This document shows, in pieces, positions 48,968 through 61,567 of a DNA stretch of 64,000 nt. Location of the stretch: assembly GCA_965153355.1 (NCBI GenBank), contig OZ231126.1:91202001-91266000 (forward strand), given 5' to 3'. The translations under genes were made by a program, and so were the position numbers. The stretch comes from Flaccisagitta enflata (Eukaryota; Chaetognatha; Sagittoidea; Aphragmophora). The notes under the pieces were generated by a model. The model was not told the DNA's origin and searched no databases. It saw nothing but the letters and a program-made list of their open reading frames with translations. Positions within the stretch are counted from its first letter, which is position 1, and each line of letters starts with the position of its first letter.

Positions 48968-50212
48968 TACCCTTACGGTGTATAAGCGATCATAACATGA
49001 AAATAATTTCTTGAGAACCATAAATAATCTTATCCGATTTAGAAAAAAATTGACATGTAAGTACAACATACTTTCCTCTAACAGCTCCGAAAATTTCATC
49101 CAAATCGGGCAACTTTTACTATCATTTTCACCATGCAAAAGATTTCAATGTTGGTTTGCAAAACTGTGGTTTTAAGAAATTAGTGATTGGGGTTTATCGA
49201 GTGTTTTGTTTAAGAAGCTACGTTAAAAAAAAGGGAAATCTAAGACTGTCTTAGAGCCCTGCGCAAGAATAATTCATTTTTCAGTGCGATTTTCTTTTCT
49301 ACCAAAAGCACTATGTATGACGTTTTTTGTATCAAAATTTCATGGGACTGGGTCTTGTAATTTGGCAGAAATTCAAATTTGAAGTTTTGCAGTAAATTCT
49401 TGCTGCTTTTGGCTTAGAAAATGCATACATTTTAAAGTGCTTTGAACCGCAGATGCTTGACTACAGTCAAATGATAGATACTAACACCCAAAAGTTACAA
49501 CTAGTCAGATTTTATCATAAAACTTTAAATTTTAGGCAAAAAATAGTAAAATTTGGGCCAAATTCATACAAACTGTAGCCAAGATTGTTTTATTTTTTTC
49601 AGTAAAAAGGAAAATGGCTGAACATGATAGGATTTCCGAAGACTGTTTTTTACAGACAAAAACTAGGTGACATTTTCTGTCATTCTAGACCAATCTCACA
49701 TCTGTAGCTCAAAGCGTTTAGAAATGAGAGCCGTTTAAAGTCAAATAAAATCGCCCATCTCATCATGACATCTTACACTTAAAAATGGGATATCTCCCAA
49801 AGTAATTGACGCAGTACCATGAAATTTGGACACAAAAAACGTCATATATAGTGCTTTCATGAGAAAAAAAATCAAACTAAAAAGTTGATTAATTTTTGCA
49901 CAATCTAGGTTCTTTTCGTGTCAAATGAGATTGAAGCCCCTGTAAGCCAAGTATTGGCTCAAATCATTCAGAAATAGATTCAAGTTTTTTTGAAATTAAA
50001 TCATTTTACAGGAATTTTGATGAGGCAAAGTAAAGAAACATGCAAAAATCATAGAAAACAATTCTCGATTCTCACAAAGATTGAACCGGTATCAAAAGAC
50101 ACACAAGTTAGACATCATCTAAAATTTCAAGGCAATCGGACAAAATCTTTTATCATTTCAGTAATGAAGCAATCATTAGCAAACCACTTTTCATGATACA
50201 CCGTAAGGGTGA
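48968..50212. mobile_element. TIR element P12
   Basis: TTACCCTTACGGTGTAT at the left, ATACACCGTAAGGGTGAA at the right. It contains GACGTTTTTTGTATCAAAAT (49320) and its complement-like ACACAAAAAACGTCATATA (49832), the block also seen in P9 and P14. 1.25 kb, no transposase. Short direct phrases on agent-free AT-rich sequence fill the interior. Confidence 0.65.
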
Positions 50213-51009
<797 letters not shown>

Positions 51010-51094
51010 GCAGAAAGATAGATGAGAGATAGAAATGAATGAAAAAAGACACATTGATGAAAAAGGGAGATAGATGGACAATTGGACATTAGAC

Positions 51095-51160
51095 ATTGGA
51101 CATGGACATGGACATGGACATGGACATTGGACATGGATTGATAGATTGATAGATTGATAG
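51095..51160. repeat. Short tandem GGACAT and GATTGATA runs
   Basis: Six-base ATGGAC units followed by eight-base ATAGATTG units directly left of the hAT-like end. Confidence 0.85.
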
Positions 51161-51165
51161 AATTA

Positions 51166-51326
51166 CAGCGGCGTAGGAGGAGGGGCGTCAGCTGACGCCC
51201 CTACAGTCGGACACAGATGGCAGTCAGACACAGATGGCAGTCTGATACAAAAGTTAAAAAAAAGAAAAAAAAGAGAAGCTGAAAAAAGAAAAAGATAGGA
51301 CTGAAAAAAAGAAGGTTTTACGGGGA

Positions 51327-51366
<40 letters not shown>

Positions 51367-52354
51367 AAAAAAGAAAGAAAGGAAGAAAGAAAGAAAGAAA
51401 GAAAGATAAAAAGAAAAGAAAGATGGATAGAAAAAAAGATAGATAGAAAGAAAAAGTAGGAAAGAAAAAAAAAGAAAAAGAGAGGAAAGGAAAATAAGTG
51501 GGAAAGAAAGTGAAATTGTTTTGTCCCATAGACTCTGAGAAATGTGAAAGAAAGAGGAACAGGAAAAATGAAACTGCTTTCTTTCTCTGTACTGATACCT
51601 GTACCCTCCCCTACAACGATTTAATTACATGTTATTTACACACTCTTTTAACTGTTGTATCACTGCTTTCTGACAGAAGATTTGTGACAAGAATGATATC
51701 ACTCCGGGTTTTTCTGCATTTTAGAATACAAAATCAAGACCATCCAGTGGAAAATCACTTAGTAGCATCTTGAAAAATCTGCACTATAAATTCTTAGCTT
51801 CATTTTCATAATCAATTTTTTTCTTTAATTTATCTGACTTGTTTTTTAATAACAGTTACCCACCCTGGTAAAATTCTCATTTGATAGGTCGACCATGTGG
51901 TTTTGATGAAAATCAAATTTTCATATTTTAAGCCACCGCTGCAAATTTTGTAACGGCGGCTTAAAAAATGAAAATTTTATTTCTTTTTAAAACTATATAG
52001 TGCGACCTATCAAATGAAAGGGAATTAGATCAGGATTGACAATATGCTGTCAAAAAATTAGTCAGACCAACCTGTAATGTTATTCATGTATGATGAAGCT
52101 AAAAATCATAAATTTTGGACTTTTTTTCAAAATGCGCTCTAGGGATGATTTTCCACTGGATGGTTCTTGATTTGTATGCCTATGACCAACACAAAAATGC
52201 AGAAAAAGCCGGAGTGATATCATTCTTGTCACAAATCCTCTGTCAGAAAGCAGTGTATAAGTATAAGCAATTACATAGTAAGTCGGACACAGCATTGAGT
52301 CGGACACAGATTGAGGTCTGACGCCCCTGCCCATTTTCCTGCCCTACGCCGCTG
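51166..52354. mobile_element. hAT-like element P13 containing a nested palindrome
   Basis: CAGCGGCGTAGGAGGAGGGG at the left and CTACGCCGCTG at the right, with GCGTCAG and CTGACGCCCC continuing inward; hAT-type elements commonly begin CAGNGGCGTA. AGTCGGACACAGA phrases follow both ends. The interior has a GAAA-rich block (51324-51415) and a palindrome (51636-52265) of the P1 family. Flanks share GATAGAA, but a clean 8-bp duplication is not visible. Confidence 0.6.
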
Positions 52355-52516
52355 GATAGAAAGGTAGATAGATGATATGTGGTAAAGCGGAGGTATAACA
52401 GAAGTTTGATAGACAGACAGAAAGAAAAAGAAATAGAACCAAGATTTCGTCTGTGATTCGCGTGGACGATTTTTCTTGATTTACAAAAGAATGAAGAAAG
52501 GCGGCTTAAGGAGAAT

Positions 52517-52594
52517 AACAAGTACCCCGGGGGTACAACGATGCGTCCACATGCGGCTTAGCTCGTAAATGACATTCTTACTAAAACTGATACA

Positions 52595-52684
<90 letters not shown>

Positions 52685-52861
52685 TTCTTTCCAAACATTG
52701 CATCAGCCCAATGTAAGAACCTGAAATGATGAAATTGACTTTGCCAATGTTTGCGATCGTTTGCGATTGTTTTCAACTCAAGCGTGACAGACCGACCGAC
52801 CAACCAACCAACGGACGGAGGGACAAAGCCTCCTATAGAGATGCATGGACGCATCTAAAAA
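52517..52861 (-). mobile_element. Hairpin element 14 with (CT)n core
   Basis: On the minus strand: TTTTTAGATGCGTCCATGCA TCTCTATAGGAGGCTTTGTCC, a CCGTTGGTTGG run, a (GA)n core (plus-strand CT 52595-52678), the arm copy TGGACGCATC, GTTGTACCCCCGGGGTACTT and GTT. Here the right palindrome is GTACCCCCGGGGTAC, a different stem from GCCCGGTCGGGC of elements 2 and 8. Confidence 0.8.
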
Positions 52862-52865
52862 GGAA

Positions 52866-53190
52866 CATTGGATTGAACATTCTAGTCAATGGCGACATCC
52901 GCTTCCTTGCATTAGTAGCTTCACTAGAATATTGGATTGAACATTCTAGTCAATGGCGACATCCGCTTCCTTGCATTAGTAGCTTCACTAGAACATTGGA
53001 TTGAACATTCTAGTCAATGGCAACATCCGCTTATTTACAAAAGTTATTTCAGCGAAGAAGCTTCGGCGAAATATTGGATTAAACAGTCTAGTCAATGGCA
53101 ACATTCACTTCCTTGCAAAATCAGCTTCACTAGAACATTGGATTGAACATTTTAGTCCATTTTCTGGCAATTGCAGTTTGCATAGAACAT
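52866..53190. repeat. Tandem repeat, 64-bp unit, five copies
   Basis: Units with ACATTGGATTGAACATTCTA, GTCAATGGCGACATCCGC and TTAGTAGCTTCACTAGA. The first two copies are nearly identical, the later ones diverged. Open frames with I-E-H-S-S-Q-W come from it. Confidence 0.85.
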
Positions 53191-53222
53191 TGAATTAAGG
53201 GATTTTATTGAACACTCGAGTA

Positions 53223-54216
53223 CAGAGTCTTCAATTGCGACTGACTTATTCTAAATTGATGGTGTGCCTCTCATAGTCAACATTATGATTTTTTCTTTTT
53301 TCCTTCTTATTGTATATTTTTCACGTTTTTTGTATCAAAGTTTCAAGGGTTTTTGTCAAACCGTTTGCCTGTACCAAAAATTTTAAGTAGTCAGGGTATT
53401 CATGGTTGTAATAAAAAAAATCAAGTTTTTCATATGTTGTTTTCAAACAGCATTCATTTCTAAATGGTTCGAGCAACAGAAGTTCAATTGGTCCAAAATG
53501 AAAGATAATTTCCTGATGTTAGTGTTGACATGTCAGTCTGTCAGTGACTTGGTAAGACCGTTCACATGTCCTTTTATAGGGTCATCTGAACAGTTGTTCA
53601 GTGAACACTGCTTATCCAGCCATTCCATGAACTCTTTTGGCACTGGCAAGACATTGCTGTCCAAATGAGTAAATAACCCCTTGTGCCACTGCTCCTGCTG
53701 TCTTGCACTCATATGAGACTGAGAATGAGTCTGGGGGTGATATGTCTATGCCTTGTTCAAACTACTCGAGATGGAACAATGTGTTGATATCTGGATTCCA
53801 TGTGATGACCTGGATATCAATTTCTGACAAAATGTTTTCCAAATCAACAATTTTCTTTTTAATTTTCATATGATAATTCTAGCAATCTATATTTGATTTT
53901 TTACCCCTTAAAAGTAGATTAAATTTTGTATGATTTAAGACCAATGAGTCATCTCTAGCTCTAGCTAATTAAGATGAGAGCAATGTGAAAAAAACATATC
54001 AAAACAAAAAAACGATTTTTTTCAGGTCACAACCATGGTTACATGATCTACTTAAAATTATTATAACAGACAAAATATTTGATAAAAACCCTTGAAATTT
54101 TTATACAAAAAACGTCAAACAATATGCTACAAGAGGAAAAAAAGAAAAAGTCATAATATTGACTATGAAAGGCACACCATCAATTTAGAATTAGTCAGTC
54201 GCAATTGAAGACCCTG
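53223..54216. mobile_element. TIR element P14 (TA target)
   Basis: TACAGAGTCTTCAATTGCGA at the left, TCGCAATTGAAGACCCTGTA at the right; AAATTGATGGTGTGCCT and AGGCACACCATCAATTT inward. Carries TTTTTTGTATCAAAGTTTCA and its complement, shared with P9 and P12. An 88-codon frame (53402-53668) has no recognised domain. Confidence 0.75.
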
Positions 54217-54302
54217 TAAATCTGAATGATGGCGACTCAGTTAGAAATATTCTGTGGTTCCAATTTGCTTTTGTTATGTGGCCTTTCCCCCCTCCCCCTC
54301 AG

Positions 54303-54405
54303 ATAAGAAATGATCTACTTTCTCGCGTCAAATTTGTACGACGACGTTGATACAAATGAGTTGAACGAGGAAATAGAGCCAACATTCCGAGAGTTTTGTA
54401 ATCAA
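54303..54405 (+). CDS. Candidate first coding exon of an unknown gene
   Basis: Strong acceptor-like tract (CCCCCCTCCCCCTCAG at 54302), ATG at 54310 and donor GTAAAA at 54406. The exon reads MIYFLASNLYDDVDTNELN and then acidic E-E-I-E-P-T-F-R-E-F-C-N-Q. Other frames are closed. An in-frame stop lies between the acceptor and the ATG, so if real this is the exon holding the start codon. No family recognised and no following exon found. Confidence 0.35.
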
Positions 54406-55074
54406 GTAAAAATAGAGATGGGTGGATTATATTTTGTCGGAAAAGCACAGAGAAGGGGAAAAGAAAAAATTTATCGGGAGAAAGGGAAAAGAAACGGATC
54501 AAATTAATTCGATGGTCCAAAAAAACTAAGGCTTTGTGTTGTCTCCTCGATTTGCCGCTCCTAGATGGCGATTACGTAAACAAATTTCATTCCCCTAAAG
54601 CAAACGCAGTTCATATAATGCCGGGCTGTACATTCCACGTTCAGTTTTTCACTAAACGATATTTGTGTCTTGATTTTTATTTGGCCTAAAATCAGTGACA
54701 TTGTCCTGAGGACTGACGACTCTATTGGAAAATAAAACGAAAAGTTCACGGACAATAACAGACTATCCGCACATTTTCTACAATGCTTATTTTTTGCTCT
54801 CATAGGCAGGGTCCGGCAAAATTTTTGGCTGCCTACAAGCAGGATTTTTCAGTGACTTCCTGCCTACAATAGAATTGAATAATTTTCAAATGTTTTGGAT
54901 ACATTCTAGGTTCAGAATTACAAATTTATTTAAAATCTCTCTCAAATCCAACTAATTGGAAACTCAGAAAAAAATAAATTTTGATGCTCAGATAAAAAGA
55001 TCTTTTTTTTTTTCATATTTCTATAATAAATTCTTCATATATCTTTTTCTCCTGCCTACAAAAATACCTGCTGC
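54406..55074. other. AT-rich sequence, possible small TIR element
   Basis: CAGGGTCCGGCAAAATTTTT and GCTGCCTACA near 54806, and GCCTACAAAAATACCTGCTG near 55052, hint at a TIR element of about 270 bp with A-rich interior. No gene seen. Confidence 0.35.
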
Positions 55075-55260
55075 CTGTAGTATTTAGTTGAAGTATGTAG
55101 TTGTAGTATGTAGTTGTAGTAGGTAGTTATAGTATGTAGTTGTAGTATGAAGTTGTAGAATGAAATTGTAGTATGAAGTTGTAGTATGAAGTTGTAGTGT
55201 ATAAAGTTGTGTAGTTGTGTGTAATGAAGCACGCAACTATTGGCCTGTTGGGCTCGTTTT
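55075..55260 (+). mobile_element. Hairpin-element right end with tandem core
   Basis: A tandem of TATGTAGTTGTAG-like units (55085-55205) leads into GCACGCAACTATTGGCCTGT and TGGGCTCGTTTT, the family right end (arm copy plus palindrome). No matching left hairpin was found. Confidence 0.5.
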
Positions 55261-55317
55261 TCATGAATAAACTTTTTGTATAATTTGAATAAATATTGTA
55301 GTGAAATACTCAACAAT

Positions 55318-55495
55318 GTAGAAGCGGAAGCAGAAGCGGAAGAGGAAACGGAAGCGGAAGCGGATTCGGAAACTGTGCCTTCTAAAATGGTGGATGCGGA
55401 AGCAGAAGCGGAAGCTAGGCTTTTTGAAATGGTGGAAGTGGAAGCGGAAGCTATCAATTTTTGAATATGGCAATTGGAAACGGAAGCGGGAGCGG
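55318..55495. repeat. Degenerate GAAGCG hexamer array
   Basis: GCGGAAGCAGAAGCGGAAGA-type hexamers over about 170 bp with unique inserts. Acidic E-A-E-A frames and Arg/Phe-rich opposite frames are by-products. Confidence 0.8.
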
Positions 55496-55564
55496 TCCAA
55501 AAATCTACCGCTTCTGCATCTCTACCTTTTACCATTCTTTTTTATGTTCAGCTTGGTGTTTTTC

Positions 55565-55697
55565 TTTTTAGGTGCGACAAAGCACCTCTGTAACTGGCTG
55601 TGTCCGTTGGTCGGTTGGTTGGTCTGTCTGTCGGTCAGGTAACGCATTTGTTCGACGATCCACACCATCGCACCTTATTGGCCTACTTGGCCTTGTT
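55565..55697 (+). mobile_element. Hairpin element 15 (smallest)
   Basis: TTTTTAGGTGCGACAAAGCA CCTCTGTAACTGGCTGTGTCCG, a GGTCGGTTGG run, then TCGCACCTTATTGGCCTACT, TGGCCTTGTT. The stem is GGTGC here, and the distant copy is TCGCACCT, the exact complement of AGGTGCGA. 133 bp. Confidence 0.8.
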
Positions 55698-55727
55698 TCT
55701 CTCTCTTTTCTTTCTCTATTCCTTTTT

Positions 55728-57235
55728 GGGCGGCGGCCCCAAAGAGCCGATGTCCTGTAGGACACAGGGGTTAATTTCCAGACATCCATCTCTCCCTCCA
55801 TATGTACGTCTGTGCCCCTCCCCCCCCCCCGAGGCTACAGAGGCTGCTTCTATGCCTAAATTCAGCCCTCCCAGACCCCAAATCAGCCCTCACAGGCCTC
55901 AAATCAGCCCTCTTTGACTCTGAATCAACACTCTCAGATAAAGAATTAGCCCTCCCAGGCCTAAAATCAGCCCACTCCACGCCCCTTTCTAATTGAGGCA
56001 AGTAGGAAAAAATTCCACAGCATTGTGACACATCCTATCTAACTAAGTTCAACTTGGGTCAAATCACCATGCTTGAGACAAAAGATTCTGTTGGGATTTT
56101 TAAGAGAAAATGCCATAAAATGCCGTAAAAAGCCGTTAAAATAGCATTTTTGAAGGATTTGTTGGTTAAAACTTGGTCAAAAACGACGGCTCCTGTCAGC
56201 AATGGGTCAAACAATATCTGTATGACACTAAGACGCATTCATGCAAAGCTTCAAGTAATGACGTCATCATTGTACTTCATTTTATGTCGTAAAATGCCGT
56301 TAAAAGTGCGTTTTTGCCAAATCGTCTGTTTTTATCCTCAAATTTGGCAACATTCATATGCAGACTGACAGAAAATGTGTATTGAGGCCTAGGACATAAG
56401 AATGTAAGAAGCTTAATACTAATCAAAGATTTTCGGGCTGCTTTAAATACCGTGAAAGGCCGTAAATTGCCAAGAAATGGTGTTTTTGACAATCTAATTG
56501 GTTGTTTTGCCCAAAAACTCATTCGCATAAAAGTATTTTAGTGCCATTTCATCATAATATGGTCATCATCTGACAAGTGGAGCCGTTTTTTGGGCAAATT
56601 CATATAAAAAGCTGCCAATTTTAATATTTTATGGCAATTTTCAGCCTATTACGGCGTTGAAATGTGACTGAATTTCTGTGCTCTCTTTTGAAACTTAACA
56701 ATATGTGTGTCGTAGGCCTCGATACTCATTTGCTCTTAGTTGTCAAGTGAATATAGTGAAAAGTGAAAAGATAGTGCCAGAAAAACGGTAGGAAAACAGC
56801 ATACTACGGCCATTTACGGCAATTTACGGCATTTTACAGCATTTTACGGCATTTTACGGCATAAAATAATATCCAATGATGACGGCGTCACTTGAACATA
56901 AGCACAAATGTGCATTAGTGCCATATCTGAATTATTTAGCAAGAGCCGCTGGTTTTGAGAAAGTTTCACCCAATATAATGATCGAAAATGTCTTTTTTAC
57001 AGCATTTTACGGTATTTTCTTGTAAAATTCCCAACAAAAATTTTTGTTTTTAGTATGGATGCATGCGTCTACATGTATATAGCGCCCCTGAATAGGCGGC
57101 TATACTGTGGAATTTTTTCCTACCTACCTCAGTTAAAAAGGGGCGTGCCTCAGGCCTAGAATCAACCTTCACAGGCCCCAAATCAGGCCTCAAATTTTCC
57201 CACCCAGCTCTTGAAGTTGCCCTCATCCTTGATCT
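55728..57235. mobile_element. FB-A5, a long foldback-like element
   Basis: Conserved block GCCGATGTCCTGTAGGACAC at 55747, array of about 20 bp (55850-55985, CCCAAATCAGCCCTC units), then AAGTAGGAAAAAATTCCACA near 56000. The complement TGTGGAATTTTTTCCTAC lies at 57108, followed by a short diverged array (57140-57200). Between the arms is AT-rich sequence with many TTTTACGGCATTTTACGGC phrases (56800-56870). No coding. Confidence 0.5.
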
Positions 57236-57241
57236 CATATA

Positions 57242-58125
57242 CAGTGGGAACCCGATTTAACGACCTTGAAGGGACTGGGGAATTTTGGTCGTTAAATCCG
57301 AGTGTTGTTAAATCGAATTTATAGTTTTAAATACATTTAGTTAAGATAGTTTTGACATATATTTTCATATACTTGTATATTTACTCATTATAGCATTTGT
57401 GTAACTGGCCAACAAACCATCACATAAGCTAAAAGATATCCTCTTTTAGTATTAGTATAACATATTTGAATAAAAAATAGAACAAAATACCTCACTATAT
57501 CCAAACTGAAATAACTGGAAGAGGGCCTTATGAACCCCCATTGAATATCATATGTAATGAGTTTTATATCAAATTGTTTCCAACAAAATTGATTTCAAAC
57601 CTCTTAGTCCATGATATGGCATCATTTTTAATCCCGTGCTACATGACTCTACACCTTACATTGTCCGTTTGTCCATCCCTTGGTTGGGCACACTTTACTT
57701 TTTTTTATGATTTTCATTCTTTGATGATACTGCTCTTGCTCTAGTGACCTCAAATATGGCCCCTGCATACCCACTTGCAAATGGGGTAGCCGTGTATCTG
57801 GCTTTGTTGTAAAATGTCTTTATGTTTGACCTCATGTTTGACCTTTTTGCATTTTAAGGGTATTTTAAAACTTGTAAGTATTGAAATAAAGATTTTATGT
57901 TACAAAAAATTATCAATTAAGAGGTTGATGTCACTAAATCAAGTTCGGGTCATCGATGGGACTTAAAAATGGCGACTTTAAATCAGGTTTGGATGTTAAA
58001 TTAGGTGTTGTTAAATCGAATAAAATTAACATTACAAAAGCCTGTAAAAATTTGGGACTAAAGAAACTTGGCTGTTAAATCCGAAATGTCGTTAAATCAG
58101 GTGACGAAAATGCGGTAGTCCACTG
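57242..58125. mobile_element. pogo/Tigger-like element P15 (TA target)
   Basis: CAGTGGGAACCCGATTTAAC at the left; GTTAAATCAGGTGACGAAAA and GTAGTCCACTG at the right, flanked by TA. Subterminal GTTAAATCCGA and GTTGTTAAATCGAAT motifs repeat on both sides, as in Tigger-type non-autonomous elements. It contains hairpin element 17. No transposase frame. Confidence 0.75.
57625..57808 (+). mobile_element. Hairpin element 17, nested in P15
   Basis: TTTTTAATCCCGTGCTACAT GACTCTACACC, a GTCCGTTTGTCCATCC run, then GCCCCTGCATACCCACTTGC, GGGGTAGCCGTGTATCTGGC and TTTGTT. The right palindrome is AGCC...GGCT, where relatives have GGCC...GGCC: a paired change. Confidence 0.7.
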
Positions 58126-58707
58126 TACTATCTTGGCGGAAAGAAACGCGACACCTTCTTCTTAGAATATCTTAGCTTCTAAAAAAGCTGAACATCTTTT
58201 TAAACAAAGAGATTAATCTACTTAAAAAAATTCACCAAATGAGTACAATCTGGTATCTGTAACTTAAAGCGTTTATGGCAATGGCAATGGCAAGTAGATA
58301 AAGAGGGAAAAGGGAAAAATTTATACATCTTTAATTATAGATACCTCAGCTTCTAGAGAAGCTAGACACTATTTTTAAAAAAGTAAATATAACTACATCA
58401 AAAAATCTCCATTATGGGTGAAATCTGGTTTCTGTGGCTCAAACCGTTTAAAAATGGCAAGAAAAAAAGTAAACTAGTTTTAAGAATGATGAGCTAGCAA
58501 AAATTGAGAACAAATGATCTAATGTTACTTCCCTGTTGTTGAAGAAATGCTCAACAAATTGAGTCCTAGATTCGCAGTTCAAATTGTTGATTATATAAAA
58601 AAAGTTCCGTAACCTACAAACTTTATCAACTATCAATCTGTTTGTAATTTAAAGCCAGTACAACACATTATTCCCAGGGTGTCGCGTTTCTTTCCGCCAA
58701 GATAGCA
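58126..58707. mobile_element. TIR element P16, adjoining P15
   Basis: TACTATCTTGGCGGAAAGAA and ACGCGACACC at the left; GGTGTCGCGTTTCTTTCCGC and CAAGATAGCA at the right. Shares TACTATCTTGGC with P7. Its left TA coincides with the right target TA of P15, so the two are immediately adjacent. Confidence 0.75.
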
Positions 58708-58734
58708 ATCCCTTGGACCCCCTGCTCCAAGCAA

Positions 58735-59430
58735 TCAAATGCCCTCAAATGTGCCCTCTCAGGATGTCTTGAACTTCACCCCTGTGTCCTACAGGACATC
58801 AGCCCTTTAAGGCCGCTGTCCTGCTCTCACTTTACTTCTTCAGCTGATCACTCCAAGCAGGGCATCGGGTAACAATGACCATGTGCGATCCTTGGGTAAC
58901 TAGTTAGTTTTCTTTTTGGGCAGCGGCCCCGAAAGGGTCGATGACCTATGCTTTCACACATATGGGGGATTTTCTTTTTCTTCTCCTTCTACGTCCCCTC
59001 CCCTCAAATCCCAGTCTCGAGGCCTAAATTCCAGTCTCGAGGCCCAAATCCCAGTCTTGAGGCCCAAATCCCAGCCTCAAGGCCCAAATCCTAGCCTCAA
59101 GGCCTAAATCCTAGCCTGGAGGCCCAGATTTTCGTCTTGAAGCCCAAATCTCAGCCTCAACGCCAAAATCTCAGCCAAGAGGCCCAGATCCAGGCCTTGA
59201 GGCCCAAATCTCAGCCTCCAGGCTAGGATTTGGGCTTTGACTGGGATTAGCCTGGGCGAATTCTTTCAGGACTGGGATTTGAGAGACGGAGGAGGAGGAG
59301 AAGGAGAAGAAGGAGAAATCGTGTGGCAGTCATCGACCCTTCAGCCGCTGCCCTGCTCCTCAACTTCAACTACAATCTACTTAGGCAGGGCACGGGTACC
59401 GCTGACCATCTAACGCTTTTGCGACTATTC
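58735..59430. mobile_element. FB-A6: two FB-A units, the second with a 20-bp array
   Basis: Unit 1 (58735-58905): CCTGTGTCCTACAGGACATC, GGCATCGGGTAACAATGACC, GATCCTTGGGTAACTAG. Unit 2: left block 58917-58970 (GCGGCCCCGAAAGGGTCGAT), array 59005-59225 of CCCAGTCTTGAGGCCCAAAT units, and an inverted right block 59262-59350 (GACTGGGATTTGAGAGACGG, AGAAGGAGAA, TCATCGACCC), then GGGTACCGCTGACCATC. Unit 2 is a clear foldback around its array. Confidence 0.7.
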
Positions 59431-59449
59431 CCATTCATTCAGCATTTTT

Positions 59450-59500
59450 TAGTTGCGGACACACAACTCTATAAGAGGCTTTGTCCATTCGCTGGGACAG
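59450..59500 (+). mobile_element. Hairpin-element left end
   Basis: TTTTTTAGTTGCGGACACAC AACTCTATAAGAGGCTTTGTCC: a further stem variant (AGTTG...CAACT). The right end was not found. Confidence 0.55.
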
Positions 59501-60932
59501 GGACTGCCATGGTTGTCGTGGATGTCCCTTGTCCTTCACTGAAGTGTTCTGTTGTCGATTATATATTCATTCATTCACACATTGGCGGCAAAATAGACAG
59601 ACAGTACAACGGACAGTCCAGTGGACAGACCAATTACCGATGGACAAATTGACAGTCATAGCAACTCATCTAATTGTAAACATGCGATTACATGTTTTCC
59701 TCCCAAGATATGACTTGTGCTTTCAGGTTTTGTTTGAGCGTACCTTTAAGCACAACTCGGTGAGTACTCATTTCAGACCTAACAGGGTGACAAAAAATAT
59801 TGCACAAACATAAAAGTATAGAAATGGCACGTAAATGTGCTCTGAAAAGATGAAATTTGGATCATAATCCCCACAACTAGTTCTACTACACAGTAGTATG
59901 AGCTGTCATTCACTTGTCCAATTGCTGTTCCTATTGGAAGGCATCGGAGTTGAATCGCGGAGTCAGATTTTGCAAGAATTTTACCGACCAGATTTGGAGA
60001 GATGAAACTCTAATCAGTCTAGTGTTTGTCTCAAGCTTTGCGTCCCCTGCAAGTCAGTGTTATACACAACATGTAACCTTGATAACTGATAGTCTTACCA
60101 ATTGTTGATCGAGTCAGGGGGATTAGAAATGTCTGACAAAATGAAGAAAAACCAATGCCACTCAATCAAGAGAAAGGTGAAAATCAAAGCACATAGGTTA
60201 GACATGACCATCATGACAATTCATTTTCCAGACCATATAAATTGCCTATAGCAAACAGTATTAGCTCATAAGCATTCTAAATTACTGAAATTAAGTGTTT
60301 GATTTATATGATGATGATAGAAGTTCTGTATTACATCATTTTCAATGCTTTATCAGAGTTGTGCAAACTTATCTGCTCATCCTGTTATATCAATCTTAGG
60401 TCCTAAATCTTAAATCTTAAGTACTCATAATGAATTCAGAAATCGTTTCACCACGTTCTTACTATATCAAAATAATCAGACATTGACTTTTGAACAAACT
60501 TTCAAGGTTTTACGCCGTGAAAACCTAAGTTATACAACTTTTGATGAATTGATGAAATAACAAATGGATCGTATTTTGATAAGAAAATTCAAACTGAGCC
60601 CGACATGATGAGAAACTCGTTGGCCAAGAAAACCTCACGTTTGCACGGAATCATTCTAAATGCCGGTTTTAGCCTTCTTGAGTGTACCATGTATCTAAAA
60701 AATACATTAAAAAATTCAATAAATCAAGAATTAGTTTCTTTTTAATTTAGATTTGTTTGCTTATTGATATATCTGCCCAAAGATACTAAAGTTTTTAAAA
60801 GGAAACTTTATCTCATTGAATGCTGCTCTAAAAGTAATTGAGCTACTGACCCAAAATTAGTTGCATTTGTTCATTATCATTATTAGGACCAATCTGGCTG
60901 TTGAACCTTCTTTCTATTAAGAGATCTTGATA
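59501..60932. other. AT-rich sequence, no gene seen
   Basis: No splice-bounded coding frame or element end recognised. A GACAGACAGTACAACGGACA patch lies near 59598. Confidence 0.5.
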
Positions 60933-61489
60933 CAGTAGATCTCGTCAAGACTTGAGATAACGGGGGCAAGCATTGTGGAAAGACAAATAAAGCCAGGGGA
61001 GTGATATTTGGATCATAGACTAATCAAAGGATGCTTAATTCCCCATGATAGCTGGTTGCCATGGAAATACATTTCCATGTATTCTCACTAAAATATCAAT
61101 ATTTTGAGAGATTTTTTTAGGGACCATTGCTTTAAATAAAATTTGTTATAACTTTCCCACAGTATGTTCTGTAAGAATGTCGCTCCTTTGGCCATTGCTA
61201 GGGAGCGTATCCATGTGTGACAACCCCTAGGAACCGCTAAACGAGCGACATTCTTACAGAACATACTGTGGTTGTAGCAAATTTTATTTTAAAAAATGTT
61301 CCCGAAAAAATTTCTCAAAATATTGATATTTTAGTGAAAATACATAGAAATGCGTTTCCATAGCAACCAGCTATTATGGGCAAAAAAGCATCTCGTTATT
61401 AGTCTATGTTTTAGATATCATTCCCCTTGCTTCATTTGTTTTTCTACTATGCTTGCCCCCATTATCTCAAGTCTAGACGAGATCTACTG
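60933..61489. mobile_element. Palindromic MITE P17 (TA target)
   Basis: TA-CAGTAGATCTCGTCAAGACT at the left and AGTCTAGACGAGATCTACTG-TA at the right, long arms with ATAACGGGGGCAAGCAT and GTGATATTTGG, centre with CCCACAGTATGTTCTGTAAG and its complement near CCCTAGGAACCGC. Same family as P8 and, in its core, P10. Confidence 0.8.
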
Positions 61490-61567
61490 TACTTCTTTCC
61501 CGATATCTTGAACATCTATGGGCAACTGATACGCTTCTTACTTTTTTAACAGTTGATAATTCCTTGT

